The position numbers were made by a program, and so were the translations under genes. From NCBI RefSeq assembly GCF_001423265.1, contig NZ_LMND01000001.1, positions 188,128 to 252,127 of the forward strand: a DNA stretch of 64,000 nucleotides, in the 5' to 3' direction. Numbering within the stretch: the stretch's first letter is position 1; every line of letters starts with the position of its first letter. Source of the DNA: Methylobacterium sp. Leaf108. GTDB lineage: Bacteria > Pseudomonadota > Alphaproteobacteria > Rhizobiales > Beijerinckiaceae. This document shows, piece after piece, positions 1-7,654 of this stretch. The notes beneath the pieces are model-generated. The model was not told the DNA's origin and ran no database searches. It saw nothing but the letters and a program-made list of their open reading frames with translations.

Positions 1-125
1 TGCGCCGCCGTCGCGGACGCGGCGGGAGCGGCCGCCTGCGCCAGGACCGCGCCGACCGAGAGGAATACGAGCACGGCCCCGAGGGGGAGCGCGGCCGCGA
101 TCGCGCGTCCCGTCGCCCGCGTCAT
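1..125 (-). CDS. lptA: LptA-like lipopolysaccharide transport protein, N-terminal part (cut by window edge)
   Basis: Only the first 41 or so codons are present; the gene runs off the left edge of the window. The visible part reads as a Sec signal peptide: a short basic start (MTRATGR), a hydrophobic core and an Ala-X-Ala type end near LAQAAAP. Its ATG overlaps the lptC stop codon in an ATGA motif, so the two are probably translationally coupled. In alphaproteobacteria the periplasmic bridge protein LptA (OstA domain) follows LptC in this order, which is the main reason for the call. No OstA domain can be seen in the fragment, so the identity is inferred from position plus signal peptide. Confidence 0.7.
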   Translation of the reverse strand, partial: MTRATGRAIAAALPLGAVLVFLSVGAVLAQAAAPAASATAA

Positions 126-868
126 GGCCGCTCTCCGTCGGCCGCCGCGACGGCTTCCGTCGTGCGGATGCGAAGGCCGGCGGCATCGGCCTTGCGCGGC
201 GCTTCGGCGGCATGAAACTCGGTACGGACGTTGCCGACGAACGAGATCACCCGGCCGTTGTCGACCACGTCGAGGCTGTCGGCCACCACCGACCCGCTCG
301 GGACCGTCACCGTCACGGTCTCGTGCGAGGCGATGCTGCCGGTCTTGAAGTCGACCGCCGCGGACTTCAGCCGGACCTCTTCGCCCTTGTCCGTCCACAG
401 GCGGATGTCCCGGTCGAGGGTGAGGGATTCCTTGGCGGTGTCGAACAGGCCGGTGGCGGCCTCGATATGGGCGAGTCCGCCCTTGTCGTCGGTGTCGAGG
501 CGGCCCTTCATGGCCTGCAGCTCGATGAGGGTCGGCTTGCGCACGTCCTGCAGGGCGGCGTCGGCGGTGACCTCGTAGCCGCGCGTGCCTTTGCGATAGC
601 CGGACAGCCGCGGGCTCTCCATCTTGACCTTCGTGCCCGAGAGGCTGACCGGGCCGATGGTCACCCCAGGCGCGATATGGCCGAAGGGATTGAACAGGGT
701 GACGGCGGCGAGCGAGCCCAGCGACAGGATCGCCGCGGCCGGGATCAGCACGCGCAGGCGGCGCACGCGGGCGCTGTGGTTGCGCGCACGGGCATGGGCG
801 CGGGTACGCGAGGCGTTGCCGCCAGCCCCCGTCAGCCCCGTCGTCCCGATGGCCTCGAGCCCCTGCAT
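122..868 (-). CDS. lptC: LptC-like LPS export protein, inner-membrane anchored
   Basis: This 248-residue protein has a basic N-terminus rich in Arg/Ala, one transmembrane segment at about residues 40-62 (VLIPAAAILSLGSLAAV) and a periplasmic beta-rich remainder, the layout of the LptC/DUF1239 family. LptC sits on the LptBFG transporter and passes lipopolysaccharide to LptA. The periplasmic part alternates short hydrophobic strands (for example AHIEAATGLFD and VVDNGRVISFVGNVRTEF), as expected of the jellyroll fold. It lies downstream of an RNase D gene and upstream of lptA, the order usual in this order of bacteria. It is slightly longer than Escherichia coli LptC because of the N-terminal cytoplasmic extension. 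Confidence 0.85.
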   Translation of the reverse strand: MQGLEAIGTTGLTGAGGNASRTRAHARARNHSARVRRLRVLIPAAAILSLGSLAAVTLFNPFGHIAPGVTIGPVSLSGTKVKMESPRLSGYRKGTRGYEVTADAALQDVRKPTLIELQAMKGRLDTDDKGGLAHIEAATGLFDTAKESLTLDRDIRLWTDKGEEVRLKSAAVDFKTGSIASHETVTVTVPSGSVVADSLDVVDNGRVISFVGNVRTEFHAAEAPRKADAAGLRIRTTEAVAAADGERP

Positions 869-1066
869 GGATGTCCTGAGAAAACCGGCGCGGATGCCCC
901 CCGCGATACCGGGCGGGTCCCGGCCGGCCGCGGATGCGCGCGGCCCATGGCGAAGTTATGACCTCCTCGTTGAGGAATGATCAATGGCCGGCGCCGGCAG
1001 GAGCGCGAGGGCCGCACTCGATGTGCGGCGGCGCACCCGATCAAAGGTCCGACTACGCAGGTCCCG

Positions 1067-1693
1067 TCATGTATGCGCGAAGATGTCGGTCTCCGGCCAG
1101 CCGGCGAGGTCGAGGCGCGCGCGGGTCGGCAGGAAGGCGAAGCAGTGGCGCGCCAGCTCGGTCCGTCCCTCGCGGGCCAGCATGGCGTCGAGCCGCGCGC
1201 GGGCGGCGTGGAGGTAGAGCACGTCGGAGGCCGCGTAATCGACCTGCGCCTGGCTCAGGGTCTCCGCGCCCCAATCGGAGGATTGCTGCTGCTTGGAGAG
1301 ATCGACGCCGACGAGTTCGCGGACGACGTCCTTGAGACCGTGACGGTCGGTGTAGGTGCGGGCGAGCTTCGAGGCGATCTTGGTGCAATAGACGGGGGCG
1401 GGCATCACGCCGAGCGCCTGGAACAGGACCGCGAGATCGAACCGCCCGAAGTGGAAGATCTTCAGGACGTCGGGGTCGGCGAGCACGCCCGCGAGCACGA
1501 CCGGGGTCGGACCGCCCGGCACGATCTGGACTACGTCGGCCTCGCCGTCGCCGCGGGAGACCTGCACGACGCAGAGTCGGTCCCGCTGCGGGTTGAGGCC
1601 CAGGGTCTCGGTATCGATGGCGATGGAGGGGCCCGGCCGATAGCCGGAGGGCAGGTCGCCGCGGTGGAGGCGGGTGATCGGCGGGGGCGGCAT
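1067..1693 (-). CDS. Ribonuclease D family 3'-5' exonuclease
   Basis: A 208-residue DEDD-type exonuclease domain. Exo I is visible as IAIDTETLGL near residue 25, Exo II as IFHFGRFDLAVL near residue 85, and Exo III as VDYAASDVLYL near residue 160, giving the metal-binding acidic residues and the Tyr of the DEDDy class. It lacks the HRDC domains of full-length E. coli RNase D (about 375 residues), so it is the short single-domain form that sits next to lptC in many alphaproteobacteria. Expected role is trimming of structured RNA 3' ends; that specific substrate is family inference. The start at 1693 gives MPPPPITRLHRGDL, with no better alternative seen. Confidence 0.88.
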   Translation of the reverse strand: MPPPPITRLHRGDLPSGYRPGPSIAIDTETLGLNPQRDRLCVVQVSRGDGEADVVQIVPGGPTPVVLAGVLADPDVLKIFHFGRFDLAVLFQALGVMPAPVYCTKIASKLARTYTDRHGLKDVVRELVGVDLSKQQQSSDWGAETLSQAQVDYAASDVLYLHAARARLDAMLAREGRTELARHCFAFLPTRARLDLAGWPETDIFAHT

Positions 1694-1795
1694 CGGGAGG
1701 GGTCTGACCTCGGTTCCGGCCGGCGGCTGCAGCCATGGGCGCGCCTAACATCCCACCGGGGGGCGGACAAGACCGGCTCGTCCGCCCGAACCGCG

Positions 1796-2176
1796 TCACT
1801 TCTGCTTGGCGATGACCTTGTCCTTGATGCCGGCATAGACGCTCTCGGAAAGGATCTTCTTGGAGACCAGCTCGTCCTTGCCCTTGTAGGGGCGGCCCTT
1901 GACGATCGCCTCGGAACGGGCGGCGCCGATGCCGGGCAGCGCGTCGAGTTCGGCGGCGGTGGCGCTGTTGAGGTCGATCAGGGCGTGCTTGCCCGCATCG
2001 TGCTTGCCTGCATCTTGCTTGGCGACCTCGGGTGCGACGGGCGCCTTCGGCGGGGCGACGGGGGCCACCGTCGGTGCGGTCGGGGCCGGCGCGGAGGGGG
2101 TCTGCGACTGCGCCAGGGCGGGGGCCGCCACGAGGCATGACAGGACGGTGAGGGTACGCAGAAGCGAGGACGTCAT
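1796..2176 (-). CDS. Secreted helix-hairpin-helix protein (ComEA-like domain)
   Basis: About 126 residues from the ATG at 2176. A signal peptide (TSSLLRTLTVLSCLVAAPALAQ) is followed by a Pro/Ala-rich linker and a C-terminal helix-hairpin-helix domain with the motif IDLNSATAAELDALPGIG, the hallmark of ComEA-type DNA-binding modules. The domain and secretion suggest DNA binding in the periplasm, but no competence genes are nearby, so uptake is not implied. The linker carries a duplicated five-codon unit (DAGKH twice, bases 1985-2014). The gene is divergent from rpmF. A start nine codons further upstream is possible but would precede the signal peptide with a basic run. Confidence 0.75.
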   Translation of the reverse strand: MTSSLLRTLTVLSCLVAAPALAQSQTPSAPAPTAPTVAPVAPPKAPVAPEVAKQDAGKHDAGKHALIDLNSATAAELDALPGIGAARSEAIVKGRPYKGKDELVSKKILSESVYAGIKDKVIAKQK

Positions 2177-2449
2177 GGGGTTTCTCCCGAAGCGACGACG
2201 CAAGCGCGCTGCCGCGCCGTCCGTGGACGATAAGGGATCCCCGCGGTTGAACCGTCGCTTAACGCCGACGATGGCTGCGGTTGAGCGAACGGACGGCGGA
2301 CGGCCACCGACCGAACGGCCGGGCCTAGCCAGCGGCCCCGCGCCACGCTATAGGCTGGCGACGAATCTTCTTTCGAAGACGGTGCTGCGGCTTTTCTCTC
2401 CCGGAGGGGAAGGCGCCCGGGCACCCTTTTGCCGTAGCAGGACCCGACC

Positions 2450-2638
2450 ATGGCCGTTCCGAAGCGTAAAACCTCTCCCTCGCGGCGCGGCATGCGCCGG
2501 TCCGCCGACGCCCTCAAGGCCCCGACCTACGTCGAGGACAAGGACTCGGGCGAGCTGCGCCGTCCGCACCACATCGACCTGAAGACCGGCATGTACCGGG
2601 GCCGTCAGGTCCTCAAGGTGAAGTCGGCCGAGGCCTGA
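2450..2638 (+). CDS. rpmF: Large ribosomal subunit protein bL32
   Basis: A 62-residue basic protein starting [20 protein letters not shown], the conserved N-terminus of bL32, and of normal length for alphaproteobacteria. The zinc-binding cysteines found in some L32 proteins are absent, which is usual in this group. It stands alone and is followed by two hairpins, the second a strong Rho-independent terminator, so it appears to be a monocistronic unit. The preceding 246 bases (2204-2449) hold the divergent start regions of this gene and the helix-hairpin-helix gene; no confident promoter was picked there. Confidence 0.97.
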
Positions 2639-2643
2639 GGCGC

Positions 2644-2675
2644 GAAACGCCCGTCGCGCCACCGCGACGGGTTTC
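2644..2675 (+). terminator. Hairpin just after rpmF
   Basis: A nine-base stem (CCCGTCGCG at 2650-2658 with CGCGACGGG at 2663-2671) and a four-base loop, extended by GAAA/TTTC arms across a two-base bulge. It begins a few bases after the rpmF stop and is probably a first terminator. Confidence 0.6.
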
Positions 2676-2696
2676 GGTTGCCGTTCGTTATCGTGA

Positions 2697-2740
2697 AAGC
2701 CGCATCCGCGCCGCTTCGGCGTAGCAGGATGCGGCTTTTT
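2697..2740. terminator. Strong Rho-independent terminator between convergent rpmF and phaR
   Basis: AAGCCGCATCC (2697-2707) pairs perfectly with GGATGCGGCTT (2727-2737) and is followed by five Ts (2736-2740). On the other strand the hairpin is also followed by TTT, so it can serve both rpmF and phaR. From 2741 to 3036 no gene or clear signal is seen; two close copies of AACCTTTCG lie near 2973-2991. Confidence 0.85.
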
Positions 2741-3036
2741 GCGTTCTGTCGCCCCGCGACGGCCTGAGGCCCGGGTCGGCGCTGACGATGAGCTGGGCGA
2801 GGAAGCCCGCGAGCGGCCGGCCGCGCGGCGGCCGCTGTGCCGCGCTCGACCCACCCTGGACGACCAGGGCGCCGGTTCGTGCCGGTTCGGAACGTCGATC
2901 TGTCTCAGGCTGCCACATCGCATCCGCCTTCCGCGTGAATGCGGTGGGATGCGCAAGGCTTGGGCCGCCGTTAACCTTTCGTCAACCTTTCGCGCGGACG
3001 GCCTCGCCGCGCGAGCCGCCGGACCGGGCGACGACC

Positions 3037-3684
3037 CTACTTCTTGGCAAGGTCTTCCAGGCGCGACTGCATCTCGGCCATCTGCCGCTTGAGATCGTCG
3101 AGGTCGCTGGCCTGGGCGGGCGTTGCCGCCTGGACGGCGGGCACCTGGGCCCCGGACACCTGGCCCCCGGACACCTGGGCGGCGCCGCCGGGCAGCTTGT
3201 TCATCCCCGAGAGCGGGCCGGTGCCGAAGGCCGTGAACATCTTCATGGCATCGCCGAAGAAGCTCATATTGGCCCGCACCTGCTCTTCCATGGCGTTCTG
3301 GAACACGCTCGGGGCGAAGCTCTGGGTCATCTTCTCGCGCAGGCCCTGCTTGTCGCTGGCGAAGTTCGCCATCGAGAACTCCAGGAAGCTCGGCACCATG
3401 GTGCGCATGCTGTCGCCGTAGAAGCGGATGAGCTGGCGCAGGAACGCCACGGGCAGGAGGTTGTCCTCGCCGGCCTTGTTCTCCTGCTCGAAGATGATCT
3501 GCGTCAGCACCGAGCGCGTGATGTCGTCGCCGCTGCGGGCGTCGTAGACGAGGAAGTCCTCGCCCCCCTGCACCATCCCCGCAAGGTCTTCGAGGGTCAC
3601 ATAGGTCGAGGTGCCGGTGTGGTAGAGACGCCGGTTGGCGTATTTCTTGATGACCGTGTGATGGGCCTTGCCGTTTTCCGCCAT
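3037..3684 (-). CDS. phaR: Polyhydroxyalkanoate synthesis regulator PhaR
   Basis: About 215 residues from the ATG at 3684, chosen because GGGAGAG lies just upstream and MAENGKAHHTVIKKYANRRLY matches the usual PhaR N-terminus. The first 65 residues are the PHB/PHA accumulation regulator DNA-binding domain (KKYANRRLYHTGTSTYVTLEDL), followed by the PHB-binding region (FLVYDARSGDDITRSVLTQII) and a C-terminal coiled coil (DLDDLKRQMAEMQSRLEDL). PhaR represses phasin and other PHB genes and is released by binding nascent granules. A Val/Gln/Gly linker holds three copies of a 15-base unit (3140-3184). Neighbours are unrelated and no phaABC genes are in the window. Confidence 0.92.
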   Translation of the reverse strand: MAENGKAHHTVIKKYANRRLYHTGTSTYVTLEDLAGMVQGGEDFLVYDARSGDDITRSVLTQIIFEQENKAGEDNLLPVAFLRQLIRFYGDSMRTMVPSFLEFSMANFASDKQGLREKMTQSFAPSVFQNAMEEQVRANMSFFGDAMKMFTAFGTGPLSGMNKLPGGAAQVSGGQVSGAQVPAVQAATPAQASDLDDLKRQMAEMQSRLEDLAKK

Positions 3685-3841
3685 CTGCGGTCTCTCCCGA
3701 CGCAATCTCTCCCCGGCCCGGTCGCGGGTGACCGGCATGGATGCGTGTCCTGTCCGAGACCTTAAGGCTTTCGTGTGGCGACGAAAACAGCAATTTGTCG
3801 CCCATCCCCGCAGAATAGTGCCGGACGCGAAAGCGGCGGCC

Positions 3842-4558
3842 TCAGAACCGGGTGGTCAGGGCGGTCAGCCAATCCGGCGAGGCGGCCACGAGGGCGGCCT
3901 CGAGGCGCTTGTCGAGGCCGAGCAGGATGGCGCCGGCCGTGACCGCGAGGACGAGGCCGAGGGCGGCCTTGAGCCCCCTGCCCGCCGCCATCATCCGGTT
4001 GCGCCAGGCCATCATCACCTCGCGCGAGATGAGGCCGAGCAGGAGGAGCGGCACGGCCGCCCCCAGTCCGAACGACAGCATGGTGAGGGCGACGAGGCCG
4101 AGGTCCCGCCCCTGCGCCGCCAGCAGCGAGGCGGCGCCGAGCGTCGGGCCGACGCAGGGGCTCCAGACGGCACCGAGCAGCAGCCCGACGCCGAACTGTC
4201 CCGACAGGCCCGTCGTCGAGAGGCCGCCGAAGCGGGCCTGCGCACGGTCGCTCACCGGCCCGGCCGCCACCGCGAGCCGGGTCTGGGCGGCGGGCACCAT
4301 CAGCACCAGCCCGACGAGGAGCATCAGCACCGCCGCGACGGTGCGGAAGACGTCCGTGTCGAGGCCGAGGGAAAAGCCGACCAGCGCGACGAACAGCCCG
4401 ATCCCCGTGAAGGTCACGGCGAGACCGGCCGCGAGTGCCACGGGGCCGTAGCGATGCTCGGTGGCCGCCGCCCCCAGCACGAGCGGCAGCAGCGGCAGCA
4501 CGCAGGGCGAGAGGATGGAGAGGCAGCCGGCGAGGAAGGCGAGACCGAGGGTGCCCAT
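3842..4558 (-). CDS. CcdA/DsbD-type membrane thiol-disulfide transporter
   Basis: A 238-residue polytopic membrane protein with about six hydrophobic segments. It has two cysteine-proline motifs, LSPCVLPL near residue 15 and WSPCVGPT near residue 132, placed in the two pseudo-symmetric halves as in CcdA and the central domain of DsbD. Such proteins carry electrons from cytoplasmic thioredoxin to a periplasmic thiol protein. The gene directly upstream on the same strand encodes an exported thioredoxin, the expected partner. Whether it serves cytochrome c maturation or another target cannot be told, since no ccm genes are nearby. Confidence 0.88.
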   Translation of the reverse strand: MGTLGLAFLAGCLSILSPCVLPLLPLVLGAAATEHRYGPVALAAGLAVTFTGIGLFVALVGFSLGLDTDVFRTVAAVLMLLVGLVLMVPAAQTRLAVAAGPVSDRAQARFGGLSTTGLSGQFGVGLLLGAVWSPCVGPTLGAASLLAAQGRDLGLVALTMLSFGLGAAVPLLLLGLISREVMMAWRNRMMAAGRGLKAALGLVLAVTAGAILLGLDKRLEAALVAASPDWLTALTTRF

Positions 4559-4572
4559 GGCAGCGTCGGCCC

Positions 4573-4612
4573 TAAACAGGCACGCGTGGGTCGCCCCACG
4601 AATGCCTGTTTA
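4573..4612. repeat. Nested inverted repeat between the thioredoxin and CcdA-like genes
   Basis: TAAACAGGCA (4573-4582) pairs with TGCCTGTTTA (4603-4612), enclosing a second stem CGTGGG (4585-4590) with CCCACG (4595-4600). It lies in the 115-base gap inside a probable two-gene operon, so it could be an attenuator, a 3'-end stabiliser or an intergenic repeat element. There is no T run. Confidence 0.6.
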
Positions 4613-4673
4613 GATCTCCTTGATAGGGCATCATTTTCTCCTGCGAACCGCAGACCATTTCGCAGAGTGATGC

Positions 4674-5078
4674 TTAGAGGACCTTCTCCAGCAGGCCCTC
4701 GATCCATTCGGGCTGGGTCTCGCCCACGGAGCGGCCGGTCTCCGTCGCGCCCTTGAAGACGATCAGGGTGCTCTGCATGCGCGCGTCGAAGCGGCGCAAC
4801 ACGTCCTTCTGGCTGTCGAAGTCGACGTCGAAGATCCGCAGGTCCTTGAAGCGCGGATCGCGGCCGAGCTTGGCCAGGACGGCCTTCTGCGACCGGCAGA
4901 TCGGGCACCACGGCGCGCTCACCTCCACGAGGATCGGCTTGCCGGCCGCCTGGGCGGCGGCGAAGGCCTCGGGCGTGAAGCGCACGCTCTCGGCGGCAAA
5001 AGCCGGCCCGCCCGGGAGGGCGGAAAGAAGGGCAAGGGCGAGGAGCGAGCGGCGCAGCATCGGGAACGGCCTTGTCAT
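4674..5078 (-). CDS. Exported thioredoxin-fold protein (CPIC active site)
   Basis: About 134 residues from the ATG at 5078, or 128 from the second ATG at 5060. A signal peptide (LRRSLLALALLSALPGGPAFAAE) precedes a thioredoxin fold with the active site SAPWCPICRSQ, so CPIC rather than the usual CGPC. Typical later features are present: FDVDFDSQKDVLRRF and the cis-Pro region, which here reads MQSTLIVFKG and has Thr rather than Pro at that point. It precedes the CcdA-like gene on the same strand and is its likely redox partner in the periplasm. Substrate unknown. Confidence 0.82.
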   Translation of the reverse strand: MTRPFPMLRRSLLALALLSALPGGPAFAAESVRFTPEAFAAAQAAGKPILVEVSAPWCPICRSQKAVLAKLGRDPRFKDLRIFDVDFDSQKDVLRRFDARMQSTLIVFKGATETGRSVGETQPEWIEGLLEKVL

Positions 5079-5364
5079 GACGAGGGCGGGGGCCCGTGAA
5101 ACGGTGGTTCCGGGCGGTCGGCGGGCCCGCCGGCCAGCCAGTCTCCGGCATCGCGGCAAGTCACCTCGCTGGACCGTTCGCGGCGGCTCACGGTAAGTTA
5201 CATACGCCCTGGCGCCGCATCCGTCTGCGACCGGGGCCGGCGTCTCCCGTCACGGCTGCGTGCGTGGCCGCACCTGCGGGTTCCCGCGCCATCGCCCGGA
5301 AACATCCGGGCAATACGGACCGGCCATCGTTTCCCGACTGCAACGGCCGAGCCCGGAACGAGCC

Positions 5365-5571
5365 ATGACCATGACGCCTCTCCTTCAACGCCTGGGATTC
5401 GTCCTGATCGGCGTCGGCCTGGTGATGGGGCCGATCGCCGACCCGCTGCATGTGGCCGTCGCCCACGGGACCGCGGTCCTGCTGTTGGGTGCGGCCAGCC
5501 TGTCGGGCCTGATCGTCGCCGGCCGCACGCGCCGGGTCGCGACAGCGGCGGGATCGCCGGCCCGACGCTGA
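5365..5571 (+). CDS. Small hypothetical membrane protein
   Basis: A 68-residue product with a hydrophobic N-terminal half (LLQRLGFVLIGVGLVMGPIAD), a second hydrophobic stretch (GTAVLLLGAASLSGLIVAG) and a basic tail. It therefore looks like a two-pass membrane peptide. The start is preceded by GGAACGAG, a weak ribosome site. I do not recognise a family. It is flanked by divergent/convergent minus-strand genes and could be a lineage-specific gene or a chance open frame. Confidence 0.4.
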   Translation: MTMTPLLQRLGFVLIGVGLVMGPIADPLHVAVAHGTAVLLLGAASLSGLIVAGRTRRVATAAGSPARR

Positions 5572-5585
5572 AACCGGCACCTCAT

Positions 5586-5623
5586 CCCATTTCCGGGTGA
5601 TCACTTCGTGATGCGGAAATGGG
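5586..5623. repeat. Hairpin downstream of the 3-methyladenine glycosylase gene (outer copy)
   Basis: CCCATTTCCG (5586-5595) pairs with CGGAAATGGG (5614-5623), with an inner stem ATCAC/GTGAT (5600-5604 and 5608-5612). It sits between two convergent genes and may act as a bidirectional terminator. Confidence 0.6.
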
Positions 5624-5650
5624 CTTCGCTCAGGCGCCGCGCGGGCTCGG

Positions 5651-5689
5651 TGATAGGGTTCCCGCTTGATTCAAGCAGAAACCCTATCA
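5651..5689. terminator. Second hairpin overlapping the 3' end of the glycosylase gene
   Basis: TGATAGGGTT (5651-5660) pairs with AACCCTATCA (5680-5689), enclosing GCTTGA (5664-5669) with TCAAGC (5671-5676). The right arm overlaps the stop codon of the minus-strand gene. No T run follows, so termination is an inference from position. Confidence 0.5.
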
Positions 5690-6277
5690 GGCCGCACCGT
5701 CGCCGAATGGCACACGGAAGCGGGACGGCGGCCGGCTCACGAAGCGCGAGCCTTCGGCGAGGAACCGCCACGGCCGTTCCACCGCCCGGCTGATGCCGAT
5801 GCGGCGGTCGGCGACCACGCGGACCGGCGTCGGGGACCCGAGCAGGTGAAAACCGTCGTTGTCGAGGGGGCGGGCGTCGAAGGCGCCGGTGATGCCCAGC
5901 GCCTGGGTCAGGCGGCCCGGCCCGGCGCAAAGGAGACGCAGGGCCGACAGGCCGCGCCGGGCTTCCATCGCCGCGATGCCGGCGCGCGGCTCGAGGGCCC
6001 GGATCAGGACCGCGCTGCCCGGCTCGCACACGAGGTTCAGGCACCAGTGCAGGCCGTACGAGCGGTAGACGTAGGCGTGGCCCGGCGGGCCGAACATCGC
6101 GGCGTTGCGCCGGGTCTGCCCGTTGACGCTGTGCGAGGCGGGATCGGTGCGGTCGTAGGCCTCGGTCTCGACGACGATGCCGCCCACCCCCTCCACCGAC
6201 AGCAGGCAGCCGACGAGATCGGCGGCGACCGTGACGACGGGCCGGTCGAAGAAGGCTGGCCCGAGGGGTGCGGTCAC
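5687..6277 (-). CDS. 3-methyladenine DNA glycosylase (AAG/MPG family)
   Basis: About 196 residues starting at the GTG at 6277, which overlaps the rnhA stop in a GTGA motif. No in-frame ATG gives a full-length product. The protein matches the AAG/MPG family: AADLVGCLL near the start, VVETEAYDRTDPASHS with the catalytic Glu, MFGPPGHAYVYRSYGLHWCLNLV in the middle and ALEPRAG/CAGPGRLTQALGI further on. It excises alkylated purines in base-excision repair. Translational coupling to RNase HI suggests a nucleic-acid-maintenance pair. Confidence 0.93.
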   Translation of the reverse strand: MTAPLGPAFFDRPVVTVAADLVGCLLSVEGVGGIVVETEAYDRTDPASHSVNGQTRRNAAMFGPPGHAYVYRSYGLHWCLNLVCEPGSAVLIRALEPRAGIAAMEARRGLSALRLLCAGPGRLTQALGITGAFDARPLDNDGFHLLGSPTPVRVVADRRIGISRAVERPWRFLAEGSRFVSRPPSRFRVPFGDGAA

Positions 6278-6948
6278 GGCCCCTTGGCGCCGGCGGCCCT
6301 GGCGCGGGCGATGCCCTCGGGCCCGAGCTCCAGGGCGAGCCGCACCGCATCCTCGACGAAGGCCCGCGGCGTCACCCCCGCGAGCTTGCAGCGCCGGGAG
6401 ATCTCCAGACCGAGCCCGGCGTCGATCGCCACCGGCGTCGTGCGCGGCTCGCGCGGGGGCGCCGCCTCGGCCGGCGCGGCGGCGGCGGGCAACACCGGCG
6501 CCAGCGGTTCGACGGCGAGGCCCAGGGCCTCGCGCCGGCCCCGGGTGGCGAGGCGGTCGGCACGCTCGTTTCCGTCCTCGCCGGCATGGCCGCGCACCCA
6601 GGTCCAACGCACGTCGCGCCTGGCCGCCAGCGCATCGAGCTGCTGCATCAGGTCGATGTTCTTGACCGGCCCGGTGGCGGTGCGCCAGCCGCGGGCCTTC
6701 CAGCCCTTCATCCACTCGGTGACGGATTTGACGACGTACTGGCTGTCGCAGCGCATCTCGATCGCGGCACCCTCGGGGAAGTGCTCCAGCGCCCGGATCG
6801 CGGCGGTGAGCTCCATGCGGTTGTTGGTGGTGCCGCGCTCGCCGCCGCACAGTTCGACCGGCCCGTCGGGGCCGGCGATGACGACGCCCCAGCCGCCGGG
6901 GCCGGGGTTGGGATCGCAGCCGCCGTCGGCATAGACGATGGTTCGCAT
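6274..6948 (-). CDS. rnhA: Ribonuclease HI with an unusual C-terminal extension
   Basis: Residues 1-150 are a normal RNase HI: YADGGCDPNPGPGGWG (first catalytic Asp), TTNNRMELTAAIRAL (Glu), MRCDSQYVVKSV (Asp) and VRGHAGEDGNERAD (His, last Asp). It degrades RNA in RNA-DNA hybrids. Residues 150-224 add an Ala/Pro-rich linker and a short alpha-helical module (LGLEISRRCKLAGVTPRAFVEDAVRLALE) that is absent from the E. coli enzyme (155 residues). That module resembles a ribbon-helix-helix-like or small helical domain but I cannot name it. The gene overlaps the downstream glycosylase start by four bases. Confidence 0.94.
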   Translation of the reverse strand: MRTIVYADGGCDPNPGPGGWGVVIAGPDGPVELCGGERGTTNNRMELTAAIRALEHFPEGAAIEMRCDSQYVVKSVTEWMKGWKARGWRTATGPVKNIDLMQQLDALAARRDVRWTWVRGHAGEDGNERADRLATRGRREALGLAVEPLAPVLPAAAAPAEAAPPREPRTTPVAIDAGLGLEISRRCKLAGVTPRAFVEDAVRLALELGPEGIARARAAGAKGP

Positions 6949-7048
6949 GGGTAAGACATCGACCTGTTGGGCGCTTCGCGTCTGCGCAGGGCGTCGCCCT
7001 TAGCACGGACGGACGAGCGCGACAGGCCATCGGCCGCGCCGCCCCCGG

Positions 7049-7654
7049 TCAGGCCGCCCGTTCGATCTCGTAGCGGATCGGCTTGAAGGCGTAGTTGTTC
7101 GACTGCAGCGCCGAACACGCGGTGAGGCCGATGACGAGGTCGGTCTCGGCCAGGAACGTCACGCTGTCGCCCGCGCGGCTCAAGGGGGCCTCGACGCGCA
7201 GGGCCCCGGTCGTCCCGTCGACGACGACGTTCATGAACACGTTGAAGGCCACCGGGATGCGGTCGGGCGCGATGCCGTAGGGCGCGAGCGCCGCCGCGAG
7301 GTTGCCGAAGCAGCCGCGGTGGGGCGCCTCGTCGCCGTAGATGATCCGGAAGGTGTCGGCCGAGCACGGCGTCAGCAGGAAGTCGTGGCGCCCGACGGTG
7401 TCCTCGACGATGCGCAGGAGCACGGTCGAGCGGTTGGAGTAGATCGGGTCGCCGGTGGTCAGGTAGATGCGGCTGGCGTAGTCGAGGGTGCGCCCGGAGG
7501 AGATCACCTCGTCGAGGTCGGCGCGGGCGAAGGCCAGCAGGTCGGCGACCTGCTCGCCCTCCGGGTCGATCACCCGCAGCCGGTCACCCTTGTCGAGGGT
7601 GAAGGCGGTGCCGGAGCGGGGCGGGATCTCGCCGCGGACGGTTTCACGCGGCAT
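7049..7654 (-). CDS. DUF1989 (urea carboxylase-associated/carboxyguanidine deiminase-like) family protein
   Basis: About 201 residues from the ATG at 7654, chosen over a GTG at 7672 because AAGGGGGG lies eight bases upstream of it. The sequence has the DUF1989 features: GDRLRVIDPEGEQVADLLAF, the Asn-Arg pair in IYSNRSTVLLRIV, a Cys/His stretch LTPCSADTF and GDEAPHRGCFGNL, and FNVFMNV. Members of this family sit beside urea/guanidine carboxylases, and two-subunit relatives deiminate carboxyguanidine; a single-gene member like this one has no assigned reaction. It overlaps the end of the upstream YqcI/YcgG gene by 11 bases, indicating one operon. Confidence 0.82.
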   Translation of the reverse strand: MPRETVRGEIPPRSGTAFTLDKGDRLRVIDPEGEQVADLLAFARADLDEVISSGRTLDYASRIYLTTGDPIYSNRSTVLLRIVEDTVGRHDFLLTPCSADTFRIIYGDEAPHRGCFGNLAAALAPYGIAPDRIPVAFNVFMNVVVDGTTGALRVEAPLSRAGDSVTFLAETDLVIGLTACSALQSNNYAFKPIRYEIERAA

